The position numbers were made by a program, and so were the translations under genes. This document shows positions 38,643 through 46,506 of a stretch of 49,117 nt of DNA, piece after piece. Position 1 is the stretch's first letter, and each line of letters opens with the position of its first letter. The notes under the pieces are model-generated. The model was not told the origin of the DNA. It worked only from the letters and a program-made list of their open reading frames with translations, and made no database searches. The DNA comes from Aneurinibacillus terranovensis DSM 18919 (GTDB lineage: Bacteria > Bacillota > Bacilli > Aneurinibacillales > Aneurinibacillaceae): assembly GCF_000430625.1 (NCBI RefSeq), contig NZ_AUMJ01000047.1:1-49117 (forward strand). Reading direction: 5' to 3'.

Positions 38643-38914
38643 GGAAAACGAATGGAGGAGACGATAAAAGGATTCACCTCGACATGCTAGCCATTTTTGA
38701 ACCCTTTTTGTTTTTGCTCCATGCAGGAGGATTGATTTTTTGGTTTGGGCTCCATTATCAGCCCGATACCGGGGAAATTGTGTATGGCAGGGTGAATCTG
38801 GAGGATGTCTATTCAAAACAAAAAAAGGATGCCGTTATCCAGGCCACGCTTGCAACCGACACGGTATGTGTGTTTTTGGAATTTGCACAAACAGTAAGAA
38901 AAGGATATCCCTGA
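38639..38914 (+). CDS. Hypothetical small protein (doubtful)
   Basis: A 91-codon frame whose ATG overlaps the end of the acyltransferase relic. It has one hydrophobic stretch (MLAIFEPFLFLLHAGGLIFWFGL) followed by a soluble part (YQPDTGEIVYGRVNLEDVYSK). ATG 38684 is an alternative start, but GGAGGAG is 27 nt away. No family is recognised. Another frame overlaps it from 38740. It could be debris. A hairpin begins near its stop. Confidence 0.35.
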   Translation: MRKTNGGDDKRIHLDMLAIFEPFLFLLHAGGLIFWFGLHYQPDTGEIVYGRVNLEDVYSKQKKDAVIQATLATDTVCVFLEFAQTVRKGYP

Positions 38915-38955
38915 AATACAGTCATAGGGCATATTCATTTTCAAGGATATCCTTT
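38900..38955. terminator. 17-bp inverted repeat with AAAGGATATCC ends
   Basis: AAAGGATATCC plus TGAAA pairs with TTTCA plus GGATATCCTTT (38900-38916 with 38939-38955), one mismatch and a 22-nt loop. No long T-run follows (TTTATG), so it is either a weak terminator or another structured element. The rest of the gap up to 39180 holds no gene I can support. Confidence 0.4.
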
Positions 38956-39180
38956 ATGTCGTTTATTCTTTTCCGGGTATATTCATATCCGGATTCTACA
39001 CAAGCTATCGTTTTGGAAAAGTCGAGCATCCAATGGAGCGGACTTCAGGCTGCAAAACAATGTCGGCTTTACTTACTAATTGTTTTGCTTGAATGGCGAG
39101 ATTTACGCTTACAACGCGTAATAAGATGTTTTTTTGCTCTCTGGAAGGGAGTGCAGGCAATGTTTGCAGTTTTTTTCGGT

Positions 39181-40296
39181 TTACTTCAAGTTCTCCGGAT
39201 TCAATCCTTCCAGTTCAGGAACAACAAACTTTCCATCTTTGCGGATGAGTCGGTCGTCAAACCAGATTTCTCCGCCGCCGTATTCCGGACGTTGGATTAA
39301 CACCATATCCCAGTGAATGGCCGACTGGTTGCCATTAAAGGCATTATCGTAGCACTGGCCAGGTGTAAAGTGAATCGAACCATCAATTTTTTCATCAAAC
39401 AGGATGTCTTTCATCGGCTCACGTATATACGGATTGACGCCGATTGCGAATTCCCCGATGTAACGGGCTCCTTCATCGGTGTCGAAAACTTTGTTAATGC
39501 GTTCCGTGTTATTCGCCACTGCGTCCACAATTTTTCCATTTTCAAAAGTGAGTTTCACTTTCTCGAACACAAAGCCGTTGTAAGGGGAAGGGGTGTTATA
39601 CGATATGACACCATTTACTGAATCCTTAACAGGGGCGGTATACACTTCCCCATCCGGAATATTTAAATCTCCGGCACATTTGATGGCAGGGATATCTTTA
39701 ATGGAGAATTGCAAATCTGTTCCTGGAGCAACGAGGCGGACTTTATCCGTTTTGTTCATTAAATCAACAAGCGGACTCATAGCTTTATTCATTTTTTCAT
39801 AGTCCATTGTACAAACGTTAAAATAGAAATCTTCAAACGCTTCCGTGCTCATGTTGGCCAGCTGGGCCATGGACGGATTAGGGTAGCGCAGTACAACCCA
39901 CTTCGTTTTTTTAATCCTCACTTTTGTATGTACTTCGGCTCCGTAAATTTGCTGGTATAATTTTGATTTCTCATCGGGCACATCGGAGAGCTCGTTGATA
40001 TTTGCCCCGCCGCGTATTCCAATATAAGCGTTCATCATGCTCATTTGTTTTGTATCGTATTCGGCCCACGTCCGGATTTGCTCGTCGGTAGCATTGAGAA
40101 GCAGTTGTCGGATAATCTGGTGGTCTCTAATGTTTACATAAGGATTCCCGCCTGCTTTATGAACTTCGCGTATAATTGCCTTAACAAGTGCGTTATCAAT
40201 ACCAAAAGCTTCAATCAGGACATTTTCACCAGATTGTGTTTTTGTGGAATAGTTAACTAATAAAGCGGCTAAACGTTCCAAACGCGGATCTACCAT
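39181..40296 (-). CDS. Aminopeptidase, M29 family (AmpS/PepS-like)
   Basis: A 371-aa metallo-aminopeptidase of the thermophilic M29 family. Recognisable parts are DPRLERLAALLVNYSTKTQSGENVLIEA at the start, ANNTERINKVFDTDEGARYIGEFAIGVNP, the metal-binding HFTPGQCYDNAFNGNQSAIHWDMV and the ending GEIWFDDRLIRKDGKFV. ATG 40296 follows AGAAGGTAGG. It is cytosolic, with no signal peptide. It stands alone. Confidence 0.9.
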   Translation of the reverse strand: MVDPRLERLAALLVNYSTKTQSGENVLIEAFGIDNALVKAIIREVHKAGGNPYVNIRDHQIIRQLLLNATDEQIRTWAEYDTKQMSMMNAYIGIRGGANINELSDVPDEKSKLYQQIYGAEVHTKVRIKKTKWVVLRYPNPSMAQLANMSTEAFEDFYFNVCTMDYEKMNKAMSPLVDLMNKTDKVRLVAPGTDLQFSIKDIPAIKCAGDLNIPDGEVYTAPVKDSVNGVISYNTPSPYNGFVFEKVKLTFENGKIVDAVANNTERINKVFDTDEGARYIGEFAIGVNPYIREPMKDILFDEKIDGSIHFTPGQCYDNAFNGNQSAIHWDMVLIQRPEYGGGEIWFDDRLIRKDGKFVVPELEGLNPENLK

Positions 40297-40532
40297 AATT
40301 GATTCCTACCTTCTGTGGAGTTTTGTTAGAGCTGTATTTAGCTAGGTAAACTGACATACCACAGGTTTACCATATTTAAATAACCGTATTCAAGTAATCA
40401 TTCCATTATAACGGCCAATCCAATGGAGAACAACAGTAAGAATAAAGGCCTAGATGAAACTTCTTACCTTGGATTTCGTATAGATATACAGTACCGCGTT
40501 ATCAATTTCCGGCTTGAGAAAGAAGGTGCTTC

Positions 40533-41042
40533 ATGGAACAACCGGATGTTAAATCGTATACATTCCCTCAGCGGGTAGGGCGAAAAATAAAGCATGAATA
40601 TTATAAGCTAATTAGAAATAAAGGGGCCTTATCTATTGTAGCCCGCAGTTTTGCGATTGGATTATTCATTGAATTTGTAACTCTGCCTACATTTGGGATA
40701 GCTTTCCTGGCGCTGTTCCCTTTAATTCGATTATTCGGAGGGATCACGAGTATAGCCCTGATCGGTTTTTTGTTAGGAAAAGTTATTCTGCCTGTATTCT
40801 TTTACCTTAATTTTAATGTAGGAAGGTTTCTCATTGGAAGAGATGTCGGGAATACAGTGAGCCATGAGCTCCATCATACGTTCTCCCTTGCTTTTTTTAA
40901 GGAAAAGGGGCTAGCATTATTAATGGGAAGCTTTGTAGACGGGTTAATTATGGCCGGCATCAGTTATTTTGTCGTCTATTTCTTCCTTCTTGTATATCGT
41001 AAAAGAAAAGAAAGGCAAACCAAAAGAAAAACATCCCGTTAA
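40533..41042 (+). CDS. DUF2062 membrane protein
   Basis: A 169-aa protein of the DUF2062 type: an N-terminal basic stretch, then FAIGLFIEFVTLPTFGIAFLALFPLIRLFGGITSIALIGFLLG, a hairpin-like membrane region, a soluble linker (RDVGNTVSHELHHTF) and a last helix (SYFVVYFFLLVYRKRKERQTKRK). SD AGAAGGTG precedes ATG 40533. Function is unknown. A terminator follows at 41069. Confidence 0.8.
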   Translation: MEQPDVKSYTFPQRVGRKIKHEYYKLIRNKGALSIVARSFAIGLFIEFVTLPTFGIAFLALFPLIRLFGGITSIALIGFLLGKVILPVFFYLNFNVGRFLIGRDVGNTVSHELHHTFSLAFFKEKGLALLMGSFVDGLIMAGISYFVVYFFLLVYRKRKERQTKRKTSR

Positions 41043-41068
41043 TATAAAAAAGTACAAAAAACATAAAC

Positions 41069-41101
41069 AAAAATCCGCTTGCTGTGTCTATCGGATTTTT
41101 T
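41069..41101 (+). terminator. Rho-independent terminator of the DUF2062 gene
   Basis: Stem AAAAATCCG / CGGATTTTT (41069-41077 with 41092-41100), 14-nt loop, T-run. Confidence 0.8.
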
Positions 41102-41260
41102 GCGTAGGGTCCATTTCAATAGCTCACCATCATACGTTTCTTAGTTGACAGAAAAATCGAATATAACTATAATTATAACGAACGTAGTCATTTACATTAT
41201 AAAAATCACCAACGATTGAGCAGAGGAAATTCCTATATTATAAAGAGAGTAGGAGATCAT

Positions 41261-42169
41261 ATGAGCCTCAATCATTTTATGGATGTATCCCCCGCAGACG
41301 AACGTTGGGGACATGGAATGGCACCCGGAGTAGAAGGTGTACAACTGCATTATGTGCGGCAGGGAATGGGTCCGTCGGTTATTCTGCTGCATGGCTGGCC
41401 TGGCTTTTGGTATGATTGGCGGCATGTTATACCGAAATTGGCCTTACAGGCGGACGTCATCGCCCCGGATTTTCGTGGATATGGGGATTCAGAAAAACCG
41501 GATCTTCCTCCGGCGCAAGGATATACTCCGCAGGTTTTCGCAAAGGATATTATCGCTCTACTGGAACATTTGAATCTCGATAAGGTTATTGTGGCTGCAC
41601 ACGATATAGGAGCGACGGTGGCCCAGGCTCTTGTCCGAATCGTTCCCGAAAGAATTCACTCTTTAATTTTATTGAACCCGCCGTATCCGGGAATCGGCAC
41701 GAGAAGGTTCGATCCTTCCGTTCAGGGACAGTTCTGGTACCAGCATTTACATAATCAACCCTGGGCCGAGCAGCTTATCGGGTATGACCGCAATACAGTA
41801 AAGCTGTACATAAGCCACTTTTATCAACACTGGGCCGGCCGCAAAGAGTCGGTTCGTCCGAAAGAATTAGAGGCCATCATTGATGTGTATTCCCGCCCTG
41901 GTGCTGTGAAGAGCAGTATTGCTTACTACAGGGCACGCGCCGGAGCCCGTGCGCAAGAAGCGGCTGCAGACCCCACATCCATTCAAGTCCACCATCCCAC
42001 TACAGTACTGTGGGGGGAAGACGACCCGGTCATGCTTGCGGCCTGGTCTGATAAACTTGGTGAATATTTTAGCCGCTTATCGTTCCGCATGCTTCCCGGC
42101 ATCGGGCATTTTGTTCCGTGGGAAGCTCCCAATGCAGTGATTGAAGCCATTCAGGCTCATTTGGAATGA
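41261..42169 (+). CDS. Alpha/beta hydrolase, epoxide-hydrolase/haloalkane-dehalogenase type
   Basis: A 302-aa alpha/beta hydrolase. The oxyanion motif is HGWPG, the nucleophile elbow is AHDIGATVA with Asp in place of Ser (typical of epoxide hydrolases and dehalogenases), the acid region is WGEDDPV, and the catalytic His is in GIGHFVPWEAP. A cap domain lies between about 140 and 225. The start is ATG 41261 with TAGGAG 5 nt upstream; an earlier in-frame ATG at 41216 lacks an SD. The substrate cannot be told from sequence. Confidence 0.85.
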   Translation: MSLNHFMDVSPADERWGHGMAPGVEGVQLHYVRQGMGPSVILLHGWPGFWYDWRHVIPKLALQADVIAPDFRGYGDSEKPDLPPAQGYTPQVFAKDIIALLEHLNLDKVIVAAHDIGATVAQALVRIVPERIHSLILLNPPYPGIGTRRFDPSVQGQFWYQHLHNQPWAEQLIGYDRNTVKLYISHFYQHWAGRKESVRPKELEAIIDVYSRPGAVKSSIAYYRARAGARAQEAAADPTSIQVHHPTTVLWGEDDPVMLAAWSDKLGEYFSRLSFRMLPGIGHFVPWEAPNAVIEAIQAHLE

Positions 42170-42211
42170 AGCAGAAAAATGAAGCGCGGAATTTCCCGGC
42201 CGCGTTTTTAA

Positions 42212-42474
42212 CCGTTAAAGAAAGTATATGTTGCTTTACAGTGTTAAAGCAACATATACTTTCCTCCATGGGTCACCTGAGAAAAACTCGCGGGAGTGTG
42301 CCGAACGTTGCTTTTCGATGTGGAGCGTGTGGGCCGGAAGGTCGATCAGACCGACAATTGTCTCCATCATTGAGGTACCCGGATGTTTTGTCGGTCCGAC
42401 CTTCCGGTCACTAAGCGGCCGTTTCGCTTCCCTGCAGAAAAAGGACGAGCGGCAACGCCCGCGAGTTTTTCTTA
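42212..42474 (+). repeat. 263-bp structured repeat, copy 2
   Basis: Same orientation and same length as 34433-34695. Differences from copy 1 are A for G in hairpin I (A-U instead of G-U), one T fewer in an unpaired run, one extra G just before the inner stem, and A for C in the bulge. None breaks a stem. It lies between the hydrolase and the metallopeptidase gene; an open frame from 42228 links it to that gene but is not real coding. Confidence 0.92.
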
Positions 42475-42581
42475 GTATGGCGGTCGGGCATCAAGCCGAC
42501 ATTTTATTGACATATTGGAGAGATAGAATAGAAGAGACAGGATATAATTTCCGTGGGTTGGTTAGAAAGGGGAAACACAAC

Positions 42582-43607
42582 ATGAAGACATTGTTTTTGG
42601 CTGCTATGCTTGCGACAACATCTTTGTCCGGACATACCCATGCAGATGTCATTCAATTCCAACATAAAATGGTAAAATACGCTCAACAGAACCCTTCTCT
42701 TGATGAATGGATAAATAAAATGATTAACGATATGAATCGGTTAGAGGCATCTCCGGATAATATTGAGAGTCTTAATCAACAGATGAGCCAGGTTTTTGAT
42801 GACATAGATCAGGTCCATAAGCTGATGACTTTGCACCGGATTGGGATTAAGCAGCTGCCTGGGCCGGGATCGAATTCGTCACAGAATGTATCGCCTCAAA
42901 TACAGATTTCCGTCGGCGACAATCAAGTATCAGGCAACACGCTCGCTCTTGCCGGTCAAACGGTGAAAGATATCTCTCTCCCTATCCTAAAAGAAAATTT
43001 GGGCTACGTACCGGATAAATCTACGCATGTAGTGCTGTTTTCAACAAAGAATTCATATAGGAAAGCGCTGAAGCGAGCGGGAGTTCCGACTGATCAGATA
43101 TCAAAAATTGTGAACGAGACGGGTGGACTCACCGTACAGTCTGATATTTGGATCCCTTTATACGCTCTGCAGGACCAATCCGAGTTAGCGAATGTGCTTA
43201 CCCATGAGTTAACACACGTGGTGCTGAATCAGCAAAACATTGGAGATGAAATTCCGGTTTGGTTGAATGAAGGCATTGCCTGGCATGATGGAATGCTGGC
43301 CAAAAGTCAAGTAAGCCCATTAAAGGCGCAGCAGGAATGGGATGCTTTAAATGCCCAGCTACAACAGGCGGTTGATGCAGGTATAGCCGTCCCTCTTACC
43401 GCAAGTGAAGATGATATCTTAAACGCCCAGTATAATGTAGAATGGGAAGATTATCTCGCCGTTCGCCAGCTGATTCAAAATGGTGGACAGGAAAAATTCA
43501 AGTCGTTTATTCAGCAGGTAGAAAAAGATGGGGTAGAAAAAAGCTTCCTTACGACATTCGGGATTCCGATGAAAGAATATGAAAATAATTTTTACCAATC
43601 CATTTAA
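42582..43607 (+). CDS. Secreted zinc metallopeptidase (HExxH, peptidase MA-like)
   Basis: A 341-aa exported protein. It has an N-terminal signal peptide (MKTLFLAAMLATTSLSGHTHA), a helical region (about 25-90, many Gln/Asn), then a gluzincin-type catalytic domain with HELTH in VLTHELTHVVLNQ and the downstream Glu in WLNEGIAWHDG. ATG 42582 has AAAGGGG 9 nt upstream. The open frame continues 118 codons upstream through the repeat; that part is noncoding. The target is unknown. A terminator follows. Confidence 0.85.
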   Translation: MKTLFLAAMLATTSLSGHTHADVIQFQHKMVKYAQQNPSLDEWINKMINDMNRLEASPDNIESLNQQMSQVFDDIDQVHKLMTLHRIGIKQLPGPGSNSSQNVSPQIQISVGDNQVSGNTLALAGQTVKDISLPILKENLGYVPDKSTHVVLFSTKNSYRKALKRAGVPTDQISKIVNETGGLTVQSDIWIPLYALQDQSELANVLTHELTHVVLNQQNIGDEIPVWLNEGIAWHDGMLAKSQVSPLKAQQEWDALNAQLQQAVDAGIAVPLTASEDDILNAQYNVEWEDYLAVRQLIQNGGQEKFKSFIQQVEKDGVEKSFLTTFGIPMKEYENNFYQSI

Positions 43608-43622
43608 CTATCAATACGACAG

Positions 43623-43654
43623 AAAAGGAACAACCGGCAAGGTTGTTCCTTTTT
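43623..43654 (+). terminator. Rho-independent terminator of the metallopeptidase gene
   Basis: Stem AAAAGGAACAACC / GGTTGTTCCTTTT (about 43623-43635 with 43641-43653) and loop GGCAA. Confidence 0.88.
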
Positions 43655-43699
43655 CATGATCTAAGAAAGAACATGGCTCACATACCCGCTTCTTCGGGA

Positions 43700-43942
43700 T
43701 TATACTAAACGGCTTTCCACTTGTTTACAAATTTCTTCTGCCGTTAGTCCGCGGGCATCAATAACTGATCCGTTGGTTACAACGTTATGATACCCCATAA
43801 CATTTTTATCGCTGCCTGTAATGACACAGCAGTCGCAATTCTTCGCGTCATTTTCCTGTTTGAGAGTGACCACTTGATACCCCCTACTTTCAAGCGCTTG
43901 TCTAACGTCTGTTAGAGATTGTTCTACACCGATTCTCGCCAT
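43700..43942 (-). CDS. UPF0180 family protein (YkuS-like)
   Basis: An 80-aa protein starting [27 protein letters not shown], with [17 protein letters not shown] and [17 protein letters not shown], the YkuS/UPF0180 pattern. Function is unknown. The start is ATG 43942 with GGAGGTGG 5-6 nt upstream; an ATG seven codons earlier contains that SD. Divergent from the ABC transporter operon. Confidence 0.88.
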   Translation of the reverse strand: MARIGVEQSLTDVRQALESRGYQVVTLKQENDAKNCDCCVITGSDKNVMGYHNVVTNGSVIDARGLTAEEICKQVESRLV

Positions 43943-44025
43943 GCTGTCCACCTCCTTGTTCATAATGTTCCCAACGAAATTCCGCTTATTCCCATACTCT
44001 ATAAGAAAAAGGATTATTTATAGGC

Positions 44026-44046
44026 TTTTATACATAATGTATAAAA
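44026..44046. promoter_or_regulatory. 21-bp palindrome upstream of the amino-acid transporter operon
   Basis: Perfect 10-bp arms, TTTTATACAT and its complement, around one central A. It lies 31 bp upstream of the -35 of the operon promoter and 84 bp from the divergent ykuS-like start. It may be an operator (an ArgR/AhrC-like AT-rich box would suit rocB) or activator site; the sequence does not match a consensus I can name. Confidence 0.45.
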
Positions 44047-44076
44047 ATAACGAAATTATTTATATTTTATAGACGA

Positions 44077-44105
44077 TTGTGAGTATTGTGTACAAACACT
44101 ATGAT
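44077..44105 (+). promoter_or_regulatory. Sigma-A promoter of the transporter-rocB operon
   Basis: TTGTGA (44077-44082), 17-bp spacer, TATGAT (44100-44105). Predicted start near 44112, 33 nt before the first gene. Confidence 0.65.
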
Positions 44106-44144
44106 GTAAATAACAATGGAACCCAATTTATTCGGAGGTGTCAT

Positions 44145-44867
44145 ATGATTCGGGTACGCAGCTTAAGGAAATCATTTGGTTCCTTTGAAGTCCTTAAAGG
44201 AATCGACCTGACTGTGAATGAGAAAGAAGTTGTTGTTTTATTGGGAGCCAGCGGTTCCGGAAAAAGCACGTTATTAAGATGCCTGAATTTCCTCGAGATT
44301 TACGATCAGGGGGAAATTGTAATCAATAAAGAAGTAATCAAGCCCAATGAAACGGATTTGAATAAATTCCGTACCGAGGTTGGGATGGTATTTCAACATT
44401 TTAATTTATTTCCGCACAGAACTGTGCTGGAAAATATCATGGAGGCACCGATTTATGTAAGAAAGATGAAAAAGGACCACGCGAAAATGAACGCCTATGA
44501 TTTGTTAGAGAAAGTCGGTCTGAAAGATAAGGCGCATATATATCCTGAAATGCTCTCAGGCGGACAAAAACAACGTGTGGCTATTGCCAGGGCACTTGCT
44601 ATGAATCCTAAAATTATGCTGTTCGACGAACCTACTTCAGCGTTGGATCCGGAATTAGTCGGGGAAGTTCTTCAGGTAATGAAGCAGTTAGCTAAGGAAG
44701 GAATGACAATGGTCGTTGTCACACATGAAATGGGTTTTGCAAGAGAAGTGGCTGACCGCGTTGTTTTTATGGACGATGGACAAATTTTGGAGGAAACTAC
44801 ACCTGTTAAATTTTTTGAAAATCCTGAAAGTGATAGAGCGAAACAGTTTTTAAGAAGCATTATGTAA
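44145..44867 (+). CDS. Polar amino-acid ABC transporter, ATP-binding protein
   Basis: A 240-aa ATPase of the GlnQ/ArtM/TcyN family. Walker A is [10 protein letters not shown], the Q-loop is [12 protein letters not shown], the signature is [15 protein letters not shown], Walker B is [14 protein letters not shown] and the switch His is in [12 protein letters not shown] 44145 follows GGAGGTG with 4 nt spacing; the frame from 44079 covers the promoter. First gene of a four-gene operon with the binding protein, permease and rocB, which points to a basic amino acid as substrate. Confidence 0.93.
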   Translation: MIRVRSLRKSFGSFEVLKGIDLTVNEKEVVVLLGASGSGKSTLLRCLNFLEIYDQGEIVINKEVIKPNETDLNKFRTEVGMVFQHFNLFPHRTVLENIMEAPIYVRKMKKDHAKMNAYDLLEKVGLKDKAHIYPEMLSGGQKQRVAIARALAMNPKIMLFDEPTSALDPELVGEVLQVMKQLAKEGMTMVVVTHEMGFAREVADRVVFMDDGQILEETTPVKFFENPESDRAKQFLRSIM

Positions 44868-44894
44868 CATTTAACAAATAAAGGGGGCAAAAAA

Positions 44895-45698
44895 ATGAAA
44901 AAAACATGGATGGTATTTCTTGTTTCTACGGTGTTGGCTGGTTCACTGTTCGTAACCGCATGCGGCGGGAAGCAGGAAGCTGCAAAACCGGCACAAAATC
45001 AAGGCACTGAACAACAAGCGTTTCATTTTGGATTGAGCGGTTTATATAAACCGTTTAATTTCAAAGAAAATGGGAAACTTGCAGGATTTGATGTGGAGAT
45101 AGGGGAAGCCCTGGCGCAAAAGATGGGGATGAAACCAGACCCGGTAACCAATCCTTGGGAAACCATAGTTCAAGGGCTGTTGGCCAAAAAGTACGACGCC
45201 ATTCTCGGGAGTATGACGGTCACGGATGAACGTAAAAAGGTAGTTAATTTTACGAATCCTTATTATCGCTCAGGCTCGCAAATTTTTGTGGCTGAGAATA
45301 ATGACACAATTAAATCTGCTGCCGATTTAAAAGGGAAAAAAATCGGTGTCGTAAAAGCGAGTCCTTATAAAACTCTCGCTCTTACGTATACCGATAAGGA
45401 TAAAGTTATTGAATACGATAGCGATTTAACAGCTATTATGGATTTGCCAACGGGTCGGCTCGATGCTGTTATCACGGACCAGATGGTTGGATTTCGCGTA
45501 ATAAAGGAAGGGTCGGCTAAAATTAAGGACGTTGGCAAACCTCTCAGCCATGATGATCAGGCCATTGCCGTAAGAAAGGAAGATAAGGAGCTCCTCGATA
45601 AATTAAATAAGGCACTGGATGAAATCATTAAGGATGGAACCTACGATAAGATTAGCAACAAATGGTTTGGTCGTAATATTCTAGGAGATGAAAAATAA
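44895..45698 (+). CDS. Amino-acid ABC transporter substrate-binding lipoprotein
   Basis: A 267-aa SBP-bac-3 family lipoprotein. A signal peptide ends in lipobox VTAC with Cys23 as the lipid anchor. Then FGLSGLYKPFNFKENGKLAGFDVEIGEALAQKMG, DAILGSMTVTDERKKVVNFTNPYY and GRLDAVITDQMVGF are typical of cystine/polar amino-acid binding proteins. SD AAAGGGGGC precedes ATG 44895. A hairpin just after it probably raises its level over the permease. Confidence 0.93.
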   Translation: MKKTWMVFLVSTVLAGSLFVTACGGKQEAAKPAQNQGTEQQAFHFGLSGLYKPFNFKENGKLAGFDVEIGEALAQKMGMKPDPVTNPWETIVQGLLAKKYDAILGSMTVTDERKKVVNFTNPYYRSGSQIFVAENNDTIKSAADLKGKKIGVVKASPYKTLALTYTDKDKVIEYDSDLTAIMDLPTGRLDAVITDQMVGFRVIKEGSAKIKDVGKPLSHDDQAIAVRKEDKELLDKLNKALDEIIKDGTYDKISNKWFGRNILGDEK

Positions 45699-45736
45699 GA
45701 AAAACACGAGGGTGCCTTCATGGCACCCCTGTTTTT
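45699..45736 (+). terminator. Intercistronic hairpin after the binding-protein gene
   Basis: Stem GAAAAACA with GGGTGCC pairs with GGCACCC and TGTTTTTC around loop TTCAT. The U-tract is part of the stem, so it is likely a partial terminator or an mRNA stabiliser between binding protein and permease. Confidence 0.7.
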
Positions 45737-45769
45737 CAGCAACCTAAACCATTCGGGAGTGATTATGGC

Positions 45770-46474
45770 ATGATTGATATTTTTCTATCGACATACAAGG
45801 TATTTCTGCCCGCAACAGTTCTCACACTACAGTTAACTATAACCTCTCTTGTTCTCGGAATCGTGATTGGACTGATTTTTTCTTTTTTTCGCCTTTCTAA
45901 CAATAAGATGTTAAATTATTTATCTACTTTATATCTTGCAGTCGTTCGGGGAACGCCGCTTATCGTCCAAATTGCAATTCTTTATTTTGGGATTTCCAGC
46001 GTTGTAACTTTGTCACAGTTCTGGGCGGGTGCCCTCGCATTAGCGATTCACAGCGGAGCCTATATTGCGGAGATTTTTCGCGGTTCCATTCAGTCGGTCG
46101 ACCGGGGGCAGGTGGAAGCGGCCCGGTCTTTAGGAATGTCTTACCCTCTGACTATGAGAAGGGTGGTTCTTCCGCAAGCTTTTAAGCTGGCTATCCCTCC
46201 TTTGGGCAATCAATTTATTATCGGTCTTAAGGATTCCTCTCTCGTTGCTTATGTTGGTATGCAGGATTTATGGGGTTCAGGCTTGAGTGAAGCGGCCTCC
46301 AACTTTCAGCAGCTGACCACGTATATTGTAGTCGGGTTGTATTATTTTGCTCTTGTCTTAGCTTTTTCCTATTTTGTTACGAAACTTGAAGCCAGGTTTG
46401 ATATAAGGAAAAAACAAAGAAATAATCAGGCGAAAAATTCGAGCGGCAATGTTACAGTGGTAGATATAAACTAG
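45770..46474 (+). CDS. Amino-acid ABC transporter permease
   Basis: A 234-aa HisM/GlnP-type permease with about five transmembrane helices. It carries the EAA loop that contacts the ATPase (GQVEAARSLGMSYPLTMRRVVLPQAF) and the family region VVRGTPLIVQIAILYFG. ATG 45770 follows GGGAGTGATTATGGC. It acts with the ATPase and lipoprotein encoded upstream. Confidence 0.93.
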   Translation: MIDIFLSTYKVFLPATVLTLQLTITSLVLGIVIGLIFSFFRLSNNKMLNYLSTLYLAVVRGTPLIVQIAILYFGISSVVTLSQFWAGALALAIHSGAYIAEIFRGSIQSVDRGQVEAARSLGMSYPLTMRRVVLPQAFKLAIPPLGNQFIIGLKDSSLVAYVGMQDLWGSGLSEAASNFQQLTTYIVVGLYYFALVLAFSYFVTKLEARFDIRKKQRNNQAKNSSGNVTVVDIN

Positions 46475-46506
46475 CCATTATTTTTGTGTTGGAGAAAGGG
46501 TGCTGT

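Noticed and set aside
38740-39300. 186-codon plus-strand frame running into the M29 aminopeptidase gene
   Set aside because: The last third is antisense to a well-supported gene, and the composition (many Cys, Arg, Phe) looks like a random frame.
42228-42581. 118-codon N-terminal extension of the metallopeptidase through the repeat
   Set aside because: ATG 42582 has a good SD and is followed by a clear signal peptide, which must be N-terminal.
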